Below, piece after piece: positions 10,701 to 22,141 of a DNA stretch of 64,000 nt. Origin of the DNA: Topomyia yanbarensis (taxonomy: Eukaryota > Arthropoda > Insecta > Diptera > Culicidae); the NCBI RefSeq assembly GCF_030247195.1, contig NC_080672.1, forward strand, positions 310,380,627 through 310,444,626, written 5' to 3'. The notes below the pieces were generated by a model. That model was not told where the DNA came from. It was given only the letters and a program-made list of their open reading frames with translations, and did no database searches. The translations under genes were made by a program, and so were the position numbers. The first letter of the stretch is position 1, and each line of letters begins with the position of its first letter.

Positions 10701-11875
10701 TCGGGTCGATGAACCCTTTGGTAGTGTACTGCGAACCGTGAACTCTGCTTTCACACGCTAGACCATCCGTACCTCCCCTTTCTAGGACAGTGCTGTCAAA
10801 CGATATGTTGACGTTGAGGTACATTGAAGTATGCTTGATGAATTATTATTGTGCAATGTGTGCAATTCTATGCGAACAAAAGCAATGGCAGTCGACTCTA
10901 GAAATAAAAACTCAAATAAATATGTCAATTGTTTTGTGCTGACTCTAGAAGGATTTCAACTGATACAATTACAACCCAAGTACTTGCTGTCATTGATGTT
11001 CTAACTAATCACCAGGTACGAATAATTTAATAGTAAAGTTAAAACACTCCAAATGCCAATAACCGAGAAGCTTTTAATTTTAAAGCATGTCTTGAAGCTA
11101 ACTAAAATAATTTACTTTCGCATCACTGTCGCATGGAAAGCCGACATCGACGAAAGTGTCCTGCGCTAAAAGGGACACCTATCAGTGCGACGCACCTTCA
11201 TTCAAAAACATTGCGAGTGTTCATTTTTATATGAAAGTGCCTCACGTTGCCACCTGGTAGAGCATTTCCCCACACATCGCCCGCCGCCCAGTCGATCCCC
11301 ATCACATTGACACTTTGAGCCGCGCAGTATGTGTGCAAGAGCCTACAAGTACTGCTTTTCACATTTTTTTTTGAAGTTTAAAGGTTGTTGACTGCTGACA
11401 GTTTGTTTATGCCGGGTAAATAAAGCGCACAAAAAATACTCGGGTTTTGATTTTGAATAACACCTCCTCGCGTATAGACCTTCTCTGGGCGATGGTTAGT
11501 CAGGGAGAATGCGGTAAGTTCAGGGCGAAAGTGCAATGCGCTGTTGGTCGATTTCCATTGAGGAGAGAGAGACTGGTCGGAATGTATTAGGGACATTTTT
11601 TTGTTGTTCGCTTCAATCGTTGGGGTAGGTTATGACGCAGAAGAGGTCATCGGCTTGAACTCCGGTACTGTGCTGGAGTAGCCAGGAATAGTGGAGATGG
11701 GGGGTTTTAAAGTTTGTGAACCCGTTTGCCCTATTGCGTGATGACGATCGTTGGTTGTTGTGGAAGTGATAAGGCCGTAGCACTTCGTTGTTGATTCATG
11801 GACAGGTTATTGACAGGAGTAGGAAAAGAAATATAGTGTATTTCATATGCGACGTAAGGTATAGTAGAAACTTAC
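10701..11875. other. Unassigned sequence
   Basis: Mixed composition without recognised repeats; repeat-poor compared with the rest of the window, so it may belong to the same gene locus as island 1. No gene called. Confidence 0.45.
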
Positions 11876-11917
11876 CTTTTCCTTCAGTCAGTGCCCATAG
11901 ATGATAGGTTGGTTTGT
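11876..11917 (-). CDS. Candidate 42-nt microexon
   Basis: Minus strand: a textbook acceptor (TTTTCTATTTCTATTTTTTACAG in sense, i.e. a tract of almost only pyrimidines) is followed 42 nt later by GGAAAAG|GTAAGT, a full consensus donor. One frame is open through the exon (KPTYHLWALTEGK), entering after one codon base and leaving after one, so skipping it would keep frame (phase 1-1). If the exon is untranslated, the ATG inside gives only a 4-codon upstream ORF. No homologue recognised. Confidence 0.5.
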
Positions 11918-12960
11918 CTGTAAAAAATAGAAATAGAAAATTATCAATTTACAATCTATTTTCAATATTTTGATAATTAACGAAATACAATACTTCTATC
12001 ACACGAGACTATCCGACATAAACATAGCCGACCACAAACAAAGCATCTGTTTTGCGTGCTTGCCAAATAATCTTCCGCCTACAGAAGTAAACCAAAACGC
12101 TTCTCCTTTTGTTTACATAGGGTGAAGTGCCTATTTTCACCATACTAAGGAGAGCGCCTCACTGATTCATTAATTACTCGGCCTACAAACAATGGAATGC
12201 GTACAAATTGGCATCAACAGCTTTGCTTCGTTGTTGAGTACCAAGATAATAACATACATGCGCTGAAAACAGTGAAATTCTCGTGTTTGAGCGCAACGAA
12301 AACACGAATCGAGTGCCCCTATTGTTGCGCTACCATTTGACTCAATGCGTTAAACAAAGATGGCAGACACTGCTCTAACCAACGGCTTTAAATGGGTAGC
12401 GTGATAATAGAAACATAGCGATAATGGGCTCATCGCCCTACATCTTTGTGAAACCAATTTTTTCTGTACCTGTCCGAATGTGATTCGGTACCTGTTCGGC
12501 CACAGACCATACGCACGGAGACCCCTAACGGTATCTTCCTTTCATACGAATGCCGTTCAGGTCGGCAGACTGTTTCCTTTGTTGGAAAACACAGCAGGCC
12601 ATCCTTGTGCGTCTGAATGGAACTGTGAAATTTACGGTTTTTTTTCAGATCGCTTCTTCAGTTTTGATCACGTTCTTTGCCTTTCGGTGTGTTTTGTGGG
12701 TTGATCATGTGCCAAAAATAAGTATTAAATTACACAAGGATATTTTAATGTTGTTGCCACAAATCCAAATCGGTAGTGAGCAGGTCACGTTCCATTGGAT
12801 TTTTTCGGCTTAATTGTGAGTTAAATTATGAAGTTTTTTGAAAAGGATTTGTAGGAAACCAAGTAAAACGAAAACTGTTCAAGCCTGGTAAAGTGCATTT
12901 TGTTTAAACGTGATGTTTAACATGCGATGTCGGATCAGAATTTCAAATGTGCATACGTAT
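11918..12960. other. Unassigned sequence
   Basis: No recognised repeats or genes. Frames at 12480-12704 and 12550-12813 on the plus strand have no family motif. Around 12330-12420 there are weakly inverted words (GCGCTACCATTT and AAATGGGTAGCG) that may be a decayed MITE. Confidence 0.45.
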
Positions 12961-12964
12961 ATTT

Positions 12965-13053
12965 TTGCTGTTCTGCCGTGAAACGCATAAGAGTCCCATT
13001 TGCTATGGATTTCCTATACATATGGGACTGTTATGCCTATCACGGCAGTATAA
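12965..13053. repeat. Inverted repeat of about 85 bp
   Basis: CTGCCGTGAAACGCATAA and GAGTCCCAT on the left pair with ATGGGACTGTTATGCCTA and TCACGGCAG on the right, leaving a loop of about 20 nt. Probably a small hairpin MITE. Confidence 0.6.
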
Positions 13054-13104
13054 AAGCTACGTCAATGAAAGTACATGTTCGGAAACATTTTGCTTAATTG
13101 AATT

Positions 13105-13175
13105 AGTTGTGGAATTTCCGTTTCGACTTCGTCTCATCAGAATGCAACACTAACTTAGTGACAAGACTAAGTTAG
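13105..13175. repeat. Half-copy of family K with a small hairpin
   Basis: CCGTTTCGACTTCGTCTCATC matches in pattern one end of the K element at 48357-48541. It runs into CTAACTTAGTGACAAGACTAAGTTAG, whose ends pair. Similar TTTCGTCTCATCAG words occur at 27076 and, reversed, at 54328. Confidence 0.5.
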
Positions 13176-13444
13176 CGTAAATATCGGATATGTTGTTTTC
13201 AAGTATATAATTCGGTGATTCTTTAGTGATTCAAGGTGGTTAGGCTTGGTATGCACTGTTTTATTAAGAGTTTATATACAAAGTTGTGGCCAAAATATGA
13301 GCTAATAGCGTGATTTTTTTTTAAATATTTTATGCAAATTTGATTTGATAAAGCGAAAGTCATTTCGTTGGTGGAACTGTCCTCGATACAAGTTAAATAA
13401 AAAACATCAAGGTTGCTGGAGTTATAGTTTATCCTCTGTGTTTT

Positions 13445-13740
13445 TTGTCTTTATCATATAGAAAGGTTATGCAATCACTCTGAAAATCGTCAACCTAATC
13501 CCTATTTTTGTCTATATATGCTTTCTGTATTTTAAAAGGAGGGGGGGTTCGATTTCCCTTCACACACACCCCCGCATGATAAAATAAGTTTGCCGAAAGA
13601 CAACATTGAGCCAATGCTAATTGAGCTAATAAAATATTATTCGGACCCCTCCTCCTGAATCAGCCGCTGGTTTCAAGTGTTTCAGCCTCAACACAAAGCA
13701 TTTCAAGTTCGTGGCTGTCGTGGCTCAATTAAAATGCAAA
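13445..13740 (+). repeat. Truncated copy of the culicine repeat X
   Basis: Starts with ATATAGAAAGGTTATGCAATC, continues AAATCGTCAACCTAATCCC, then the tail part with AGCCGCTGGTTTCAAGTGTTTCA and a C-rich stretch. The diagnostic CCCGGCCCGGAGGGCC core is missing. Same orientation as the other copies in this window. Confidence 0.7.
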
Positions 13741-14504
13741 AACTAAAAAAATATTGAAGAAAAATGTATTGTGGTGTATTTGAATGGATCGGTTTGCCGA
13801 TTAATTTTTTTTTTCTTACGAAAAAAAATTATTCGTTTTGTGGTGTTCAAAATTTTAAATAAAAATTCATGACAAAGAATCGAAAATGTTTTGATGGAAA
13901 AAAAACCGTTCAAGTACACGAGAATGTCAATACAAGCAATTCAAAAAAATATATGAAAAGCAGATGAATAGTTGAAATATCACGTTCACCACAAAAGTAC
14001 TTTTCCAAAAACTTCATTCCGAGATAATTGCATTTAATCTAGCAGGCGATTTGTCCACGTCCAGAAATAGTTCAACTTTTATTTTCTTGATCTGGCATTT
14101 TACCACTAATATCAGTTCTGTGGCATTACGCTAACACAAGTTTATGATATATTCTATTTAAATAAAACTATTTTCAAGACTGGCTCTGGCCAGGCAGATC
14201 AGAGCCCCAGCCGGGAAGGATCCTAGGTGATTAATAGGATCAAAATATATTTCATTGATTTAATCTACTTAAGAAAATTGCCCAAAAATTGTCCACAAAT
14301 CGAAAGAAAATCGTTTAATTCACCAAAATAACTATAAACTATTAATATGAGTAATAATTTCAGCATCACTTGCTTCCGACACGCGCACTTACTTCTCCTT
14401 TGCCGAATGATGTAAGGCAAACTTTGTATGAAGATTTCGGTTACACCTTCTTAGTAAATTCGTCACTTCGTTATACGTAGATAATTGGTATTAATCTGCT
14501 TAGC
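13741..14504. other. Unassigned AT-rich sequence
   Basis: Contains homopolymer A/T runs and no recognisable gene or element. Confidence 0.5.
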
Positions 14505-14650
14505 ACACTAAGGTTGCTTTTTACGCGGTATTTTCTGGGCGGTTTTTACGCGTATTTTAGAATTTACACGGTTTTAATTTACGCTGATTTTAGAATTTAC
14601 GCGGTTTTCATTTACGCGGCCTTTACCTACCGCGCAAAGAACCTTAGTGT
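14505..14650. mobile_element. 146-bp MITE, family G, copy 1
   Basis: Ends ACACTAAGGTTGC and AGAACCTTAGTGT are inverted; TTACGCGG-type words recur inside (TTTTTACGCG, AATTTACGCGG, CATTTACGCGG). A second copy lies at 61371-61485, flanked by TA. The ends suggest a TA-specific Tc1/mariner-type MITE. Confidence 0.8.
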
Positions 14651-15819
14651 AGTTGGTTTATTTTTTGAATAAAAATATTTTTTTTTAAATTTATTTTCCT
14701 CAATTACCATAAAGATTTGAAGAGATGGTCAGTTACTTGAACAAAGCTGTAATATCCGTTAGATTTCAAGTTTCTTTTACCACAATTTGTGAAACAGTTT
14801 TGATTAAAGCTGTTGCACCTAACGCATCAGTCCTACGGATAACGAAGACGTAAGGGTCTTTCAGAAATGGAAGGATCAGAGCTCAATTATGAAAGCACTT
14901 TTGTAGCAAAGGTGCTCTTGAGTCGGTTTCAATTGATTGATTCTTTTTTCTCTCGTTGCACCGTGATTTCTGATCATCGCTCTGATTTTATTCCTTAACA
15001 AATAAAAAATAAACATACTTGAAACGTGAAATCGAAACAAGAATCCTAGCTTATTGACATATAGATCCAACCAGTTACAACATTTTAGTCTCTCTCCTTG
15101 ATTACCTATTGATTTCTGTTCGCTATATTGTCACGTCGTTTTCAAACTTATTTCAATTAATTGGAAACCAATAAAAGCGGCTAAAATGATGCTGCTAGAT
15201 GCAACATTAAGTACAACAGAATTGATTGACTAATATGTGATTTAGCAGCAATTGGCATCCGATAGAAATAATGGACAAAATCACTGCAGTCCTATTCCTA
15301 CTGCTACTGTGTATTTATTTTGTATGTAAATGAACTCGCATCTTAATAAATCAGCTGTTTTACCCATTTATTGGCTTGTCTACATTTACACCTTATTCTT
15401 GCTTATTTTTCGATTGAAATGTTAAAAATATCACAGTTTTTCAGATTAACTGTGTTTTTAGTACGGACCACAACATCAAGAATTACAGTAACATTTTCTT
15501 TTGTTCTTCCGACGAAGCCAGCCATATGAAAGAACTGTGCTTGTCGTTCGCTTCGCACTGGCTCGGGCAGAACCAGAAAGCACATTGAGTATCGTGACCG
15601 ATGTCTTTGGTGGTCCGAAATAGCAATCTTCTTAAACATTTTCTCATTAATTTGTTCAAACCAAGCAAGATACAAATTTGTTGGGAATCACTTCTTTTTT
15701 GCATCTTCGAAATAGTTTCTCAAAATGAATTACTTAACAAACTATCGATAGACACCTTGCCATTTAAATAATAAATAATAACTGACTTAATCTACCTAGC
15801 AGTGACATGAGAAATTTCT
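14651..15819. other. Unassigned sequence
   Basis: No recognised element. Two minus-strand frames (15403-15675 and 15483-15704) overlap without recognisable motifs. Confidence 0.45.
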
Positions 15820-17560
15820 TACACATTTCACTGTTGGTTCATTCATTAGTTTGCAAAACGCATGCGAAGTAGTCGCCAAATTAGATGTGTGATGAAAATA
15901 GTTTTAGTCCTTCACGAACAAAACCTCGAATAAACTGAATAAATTAAATAAAATCATGAAAGCGAATGAAATTGAAAAAATAATAAAGCAAATAAATGGA
16001 AAAATGTAACCAAATTCATAAATGATTAATTTAAATCAAATTAATAAAACAAATTAAATAAATGCAAATTAGAGCAGTTCAAAAAGTTGTAAAATTAACA
16101 GAATAAAAAAATTGAGTCAAATTACCAAATTAGATTAAATGAACAAAATAAATGATTCTGTTTAATCGATAATATTAAAAAAATTAAGAAATTGAATACA
16201 ATGTATGAAATGAAAAAAAAAAATAATATGAATAAAATAACAATAATAATAAAATTTATACAACTAGTCAAATGAAAAAATGATCAAAATTATTAAAATG
16301 CTCTAAATTATTTAAAAATGTCAAGTGAATTGAATTCATTGCATGAATTAAACAAACTAATCGAATTACATGATTTATGTTATTTATATAAAATTAAATA
16401 ATTTAATTAATTTAATTAAATGGATTGAGTTAAGCAAATGCATACAGTTAATTGAATTAAGTACATTAATTAAAATAATTAAATGATTTATATGAATATA
16501 ATTAATAAAATTAGCTAAATTTATATAATAAATAAAATTAATAAAATTGATAAAACTTATAAAATTGATAAAATTTATAAAATGAAAAAAAAAATAAAAT
16601 TAAAAAAATATTAATTGTATGAAAAGAATTAAATGGAAGACTTGAATAAAATAAATATAATAAAATGAAGACCCGATTTTATCAGCCCCCGATTTTATCA
16701 GCTTTTCGACCCTATTTTATCAGCCTCATACGAAAATTAATAGTTGGCAGTTTGATGCGCTTTAGCAGACGAACCAAGTTGAATTCGAGTAAATCCTTTA
16801 TTGAGCATATTTAACTTATCTTAGATATCCGAGATCTGCAAAAAAAATTTCATATTTTTTTAAATTTTGCGCTATTGGACCCCTTAAGGGAAATTTGAAC
16901 TAAATAATCAGAGAGGGTTGTGAGGCAGAAGCAGTAAGCATGCTTTAAGAGCTTCGATTTATTAAAATGAAAGAAAAATATATGTCCTGATTTTGTCAAT
17001 GTCCCCGTTTTATTAGCTTAAAATTCACCAGGGGGCTGATAAAAACGAGACTTCACTGTAAAAAATGAACGAAATAAATAAAAAGAGTAAAATTAATAAA
17101 CCAAATTAAATGAATATGATGGATAGAGTTTATAAGTGAAATAAAATTAAAAAATAAGCGAGATAAATAAATTGAATGAAATAGGTAAAATAAATAAATA
17201 GTAGGGAATGAATGAATGAATAAAATAAGAAAATGAATAGAATTGATAAAGTTGATAAAATTAGTGCAATATTCAAAACGCAAGAATAAACAAAACGAAT
17301 AAAATTTATAATATGAATATTCTGAAAAATGAGTATATGGAATGGAATTATACACAAAAATGATTTAAATAAAGTAATGAATGAAACAAATCAGACGAAT
17401 TTAAGGATCATTTTTTCCGAAAATTTCTGAAATGTTTTTGAAAATCTCATTATTTGAAGAATGGTTTTCTAGTGTTTCCATTCTTTTCTGGTTGCACCTT
17501 TTCATTTTCGTTCTTCTTTACTTGATGGCGTCGTTTAAGATTATCTGGTGCTTCTACTTT
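15820..17560 (+). repeat. AT-rich core repeat, family S, copy 1
   Basis: Unique flanks surround about 1.3 kb of (A)AATAAAT/GAATGAAT-like low-complexity DNA. The left flank (ATTCATTAGTTTGCAAAAC, AGATGTGTGATG, CTCGAATAAACTGAATAAAT) and right flank (TCTGAAATGTTT, TCATTATTTGAAGAATGG, CTTGATGGCGTCGTTTAAG) match those of 52660-54080. A MITE at about 16663-17057 interrupts the core. The minus-strand frames here are translations of low-complexity DNA. Confidence 0.8.
16663..17057. mobile_element. MITE, family I, copy 1 (pogo-like ends)
   Basis: Left end near ACCCGATTTTATCAGCCCCC and right end GGGGGCTGATAAAAACGAGA with ACTTCACTG are inverted; CACTG is followed by TA. The inside (GCAGACGAACCAAGTTGAAT) is shared, in the opposite orientation, with 34392-34685. 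Ends of CAGTGAAG type point to pogo-like Tc1/mariner; no transposase is present. Confidence 0.75.
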
Positions 17561-18185
17561 ATTGATGGACTTTAATTAGTTATCAGGAAAGTGGAACGTT
17601 CATTGTTGCACTGACTACCTACAATCCAAAAACAAGCGCTTCTATGGATTAAGAATTTTTTCAAAATTCCAGCGATTTGTCGTTAACTAGGTGGAACAAT
17701 TCTATAGTACAATTTTCAGGGATGTGAAAATAATAAATAAAATTGTGACAGTCTCAATAATACAATACCGTTCATCATCTGCATGAACCGGGCTCCAGTG
17801 GTTCAGATCCAGTATATAATACATAAAAATTCAGGAGATTCATTATAGTGAAGAGGGGTATTTCTGAATCAGCTGATTAACATCCACCCGTCAGCAGGTT
17901 GGTTTAATCCGAAGAGAAATACAAACGTCATTTTTTCTACCTAAGCTCAGCATTGTTTGCAACTTCTGCCGAGATTTGAACAGGTGAGCACTAGACAAAT
18001 CTATTTATCGCTGAGACCTTAGTAAATGCTACAATTGTTTGCTGAGACTCGAGAAATAATGGCTGAAAATTAGCAAACACATGACACTTTTGCGAGATAT
18101 CAGTATAAAAATTTACTGAGCACAACTAAGTATGTAAAGAAACAATGTTGAGAAACACGGGGTACAATGTACATCCAAAAATATA
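17561..18185. other. Unassigned sequence
   Basis: No gene or recognised repeat. Confidence 0.45.
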
Positions 18186-18187
18186 TA

Positions 18188-19360
18188 TGGGTCATTCCAT
18201 GCGAAGTGATCAAGGCACGTGTAATCGACCTCCACGAATTTGAACAAAATTTAGAGGAATTATTCATTTTGGGGCAATATATAAAAACCACAATTTTTGT
18301 GACAATTGAACCACCCCTCGGGTCAAGGGAGCACCCCCCGTTTTGGCAAATTGCCAAAACCCTTGATTTTCTGTTGATCATATCTCCGGTTCAATTTACT
18401 CTAGAATCAAACCACAAGATGGCTTTTGAAGAAAATTGTTCAAGGAGTCTATAAAAAATATTATTTTTTGCCGACAGTGTTACCAACTATGCAATTTTTT
18501 CAGTTAAATATTAAAAGTTAATTTTTCTCTCAATACGTATATTTTAATTTTGAAAATTTTAATGCCATCGCGTTCCTCACACATTTTTACATAAAAAACA
18601 CTTATCATCCCAATATAATATGAGCGCCTCCTGTCCTGAGATACACCGTTTTGAACAGAAAAAACCGCAATTTCCCATATAAAATCGCAAGCGCACAACA
18701 CTAAAAAAACAGCTTGAATATTCTGAGTTCAAACATAATTTTTTTGTGAAGTAGACGAGAAATGATGAAAAACTACGTATTTGGTTTGCTTCTAGCAGAT
18801 CAGGGTCGATTTTTATGACAGTTTGAAGATTTTCTCAATTTTGGCCAATAAAAATGGATTTTTATATGAGAAAAACAGAGTTTTTCCCTTCAAAACGGTA
18901 TATCTCAGGATGCGCTCATATTATATTGGGACGATAAGTGTTTTTTATGTAAAAATGTCTGAGGAACGCGATGGCATTAAAATTTTCAAAATTAAAATAT
19001 ACGTATTGAGAGAAAAATTTACTTTTAATATTTAACTGAAAAAATTGCATAGTTGACAACACTGTCGGCAAAAAATAATATTTTTTATAGACTCCTTGAA
19101 CAATTTTCTTCAAAAGCCATCTTGTGGTTTGATTCTAGAGTAAATAGAACCGGAGATAAGATCAAAAGAAAATCAAGGGTTTTGGCAATTTTCCAAAACG
19201 GGGGGTGCTCCCATGACCCGAGGGGTGGTTCAATTGACACAAAAATTTGGGTTTTTATATATTGGCCCTAGATGAACAATTCCTCCAAATTTTGTTCAAA
19301 TCCGTGAAGGTCGATTTCAAGTTTGCATCTTTTTTTGATTACTTCGCGTGGAATGACCCA
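18188..19360 (+). mobile_element. Element A, copy 1: 1.17-kb near-palindrome
   Basis: Ends TGGGTCATTCCATGCGAAG and CTTCGCGTGGAATGACCCA are inverted, and each arm of about 500 bp is complementary to the other almost throughout, leaving only about 180 bp in the middle. TA precedes (18186-18187) and follows (19361-19362). The subterminal ends differ (CAAGGCACGTGTAATCG at the left; AAGTTTGCATC at the right), which gives it a direction. Frames such as 18504-18701 (minus) and 18823-19035 (plus) are the same sequence read from each arm, not genes. Confidence 0.9.
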
Positions 19361-19362
19361 TA

Positions 19363-19903
19363 TGCCTAAGGAACGCCGAAGATCGGAAATCGGAGCACAT
19401 AAATACGACCTCTTGAATAAAGCACAGTCACTTTGTGGAAACTGGATCTCAAAATCTTCAGAGCTTTCAAAATATTTCCTGTCGTTATGCAGCCCAATAT
19501 TAGGGCAGAATGCACCGCAATCAGCAACTTCGATTTTATAAGTTTTACCCTTATTCTCAATTCCCTGTTTCGGGTTAGATAATCTCTGACCCTATGTGCG
19601 GGGATTAGGAACCGAACACAGCGTACAGCGCTACGTACAAGGCAATCGAAGAATGCTGTTTCTGTTCTTGGTAACTTTATTGTTTTTCCAGGCTGATTGT
19701 AACAGGGCAATAGATCGAAAAACTAACAAGTGGGATAGCGGAGAAAAAAAATCCAAAGAAATTATACTATGGTTTTGTATTCTTGAATGAATATTACAGT
19801 TTCATCAAACGAAATATCAATGCACTTAATGTATTTTTAATCCACTATTGCTGTAAAATAAATGACATGAAATATCACACAAACGAAAGTGTAAAATCAT
19901 ATG
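19363..19903. other. Unassigned sequence
   Basis: A 114-codon minus-strand frame (19366-19710) includes AVHSALILGCITTGN. I could not match it to a protein family, and I leave it as a non-coding or relic frame. Confidence 0.4.
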
Positions 19904-19904
19904 T

Positions 19905-21075
19905 TTTGCCTTTCTCATATAAAGCAAGGCTACGCAATCACTGTAAAAATCGACTTTTTAACCAAGGCCCGGAGGGCCGAGTGTCATACACCATTCGATT
20001 CAGTTCGTCGAGATCGGCAAATGTCTGTGTGTGTGTCATTTAAACTCACACAATTTTCTCAGAGATGGCTGAACCGATTTTCGCAAACTTAGTTTCATCT
20101 GAAAGGTATAACGCTCCCATAAGTTGCTATTGAATTTTTAGTTGATCCGACTTCCGGTTCCGGAGTTACGGGTTGAAGAGTGCGGTCACACAGCAAATTC
20201 CCATATAAACTGGTACCACCATGATGTTCAAATGATGTAAAACATATTAAAATTGATGTAACATTACTCTAGTTTGCGGGTCTGGATCACTAATGATCAA
20301 TCAAAGCAGCTTTGACCACATTGGCCACCTATGACGGTTCATGACGCCCCCGGGGAACCCGCCAAGTTCCTAAACTAATATCACACCCATTCCACAACGA
20401 ATTCTCTACCGATTTTTACAAACTTGATTTCAAATGAAAGATACAGTAATACCATTGACTGTTGCTGAATTTCATTCGGTTCTGACTCTTGCTTCCGGAG
20501 TTACAGGGGTGTTGGTAAGGATACACTGGAATTTTCCATATAAATCGGTACAATCGTAATACCTCAGAGGCTAAAAACTATTGAAATGGTCACCAAATTA
20601 CTTCTAATCGCAGATCTAGATCACTGATTGCCAATCAAACATTCTTTGAATATATTGTCCACTATCGACGATTCCGGAAGTCCGGAATTTCGGGCATATT
20701 CCACAATTAAAGTCACATCGGTTCATCGGTGATGACTGAACCGATTTTCTCAAACCAAGTCTCAAATGGAAGGCAAAATATGCAGTTGAGTATTGCGTCA
20801 CCGCCCCTCCCCCCCCCCCTCCGCCTTGCCCTTGCACCTCCCTCCTTCATCACTCCCCTCCTCTTGGACCACCCTCACGCCCGCATTTCCTTCATCCACC
20901 CCGTATACCAAAATAAGATGAAGGATTTCTGACGCATCCTCCACTCGCACTCTACTAACCCCCCCCCCCCCCCCCCCCCCTTCCCTACATGTTCAAACCC
21001 ATTCCACCAACCTTTCCAAATTATAATCACATGAAGATAACATTGAACTCATGCTTATTAAGCTAATTAAATATT
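19905..21075 (+). repeat. Culicine repeat X, copy with internal tandem units
   Basis: Begins with GCCTTTCTCATATAAAGCA, contains AAGGCCCGGAGGGCCGAG and GTTCGTCGAGATCGGC, then three diverged repeats of a unit of roughly 300 bp beginning with GAGATGGCTGAACCGATTTT and including CTTCCGGTTCCGGAGTTACG. C-rich low-complexity DNA follows (20800-20990, with a run of about 22 C near 20960). Such copies are common in Aedes and Culex genomes; the family has no protein-coding content here. Confidence 0.8.
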
Positions 21076-21077
21076 AT

Positions 21078-22105
21078 TCTTTTGCCTTTCTTATATAGAA
21101 AGGTTATGCAATTGCTCCAAAAACCGACTTTCTAACCGAGGCCCGGAGGGCCGAGTCTCATAACATTCGACTCAATTCGCCGAGATCGCAAAATATCTGT
21201 GTGTATGTATGTGTGTATGTATGTATGTACGTATGCATGTATGTATGTATGTGTGTATGTGTGTATGTGCGGATTTGTTAACAAAATGTACACATCGGTT
21301 TCTCGGAGATGGCTGAACCGATTTTTACAAACTAAGATTCAAATGAAAGGTATAATATTCCCATAGGTTGCTATTGAACTTCATTTTCAACCGACATCTT
21401 GTTCCGGATTACGAGTTGAAGAGTATGGTTACAAAACAAAATTTGTTGATTTGTCCACATCGGTTTCTCGGAATTTTCTGAACCGATTTTGACAAACTTG
21501 ATTTTAAATGAAAGGTCCATCAGCTGCTGTTGAATTTTGTGTGGATCCGAGTTCTGGTTCCTGAATTACAGGGTGATACGTACGATCACGCAGCAAATTC
21601 CGATTCTAACGAATTTTGCGATGAATGTAAAAAGGTGAATTTTTTTTCCAAAATGTGCACAACTGTTGAATTTGTAGATCTAGGTCCCCAACAGTCATTC
21701 AAAGGCTCTTTGGTCACACTGGCCACCATCGACGGATCCTGAAGTATCCAAATTCAGAATAACGGTTATATTGGTTTCTCTAAAATGGCTAGACCGATTT
21801 GATCAACTTAGTCTCAAATGAAAGGTGTCGCGTCCCCGGAAACTATTATTAAATTCCATCTCCATCCGACTTCCGGCTCCGGAGTTACGGGTTGTGGAGT
21901 GCGATCACATAGAAAACTCCGATTCAAACCGATACCGCGATGAATGCAAAAAGGTGCTCTTATATATGTACTTGCCAAGTGTAATAATTATGAAAGAGAT
22001 TTCCATAATGTTATATTGTACGAACCAGCTATTATATCATAGTTTGGAGAAATGAGAAAGGCACAATTGCACCTCTAGGTGGATTAAAACAGGTTTTTAT
22101 GCTTC
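21078..22105 (+). repeat. Culicine repeat X, second tandem copy
   Basis: Starts GCCTTTCTTATATAGAAAGG, then CGAGGCCCGGAGGGCCGAG, a TGTATG microsatellite (21199-21268), and three units around 21309, 21478 and 21785 each with GAACCGATTT-like and ATGAAAGGT words. It ends with GAGAAAGGCACAATTGCACC and GGTGGATTAAAACAGGTTTT. Frames at 21530-21742 and 21825-22055 come from these units and are not called. Confidence 0.8.
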
Positions 22106-22141
22106 CATTGAGTGCATCGAATTCAATTTAATATGTTAAAG

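Noticed and set aside
17053..17357. Phe/Ile/Tyr-rich minus-strand frames that look like membrane proteins
   Set aside because: Produced by the AT-rich low-complexity core of repeat S.
18504..19035. Similar peptides encoded on opposite strands (ending in REK(L/F)TFNI)
   Set aside because: They are the two arms of palindromic element A read outward, so similarity comes from the inverted repeat and not from a gene pair.
19366..19710. 114-codon minus-strand frame as a Pao/BEL-type relic
   Set aside because: The ALILGC-like phrase is not enough; no protease, RT or integrase motif nearby.
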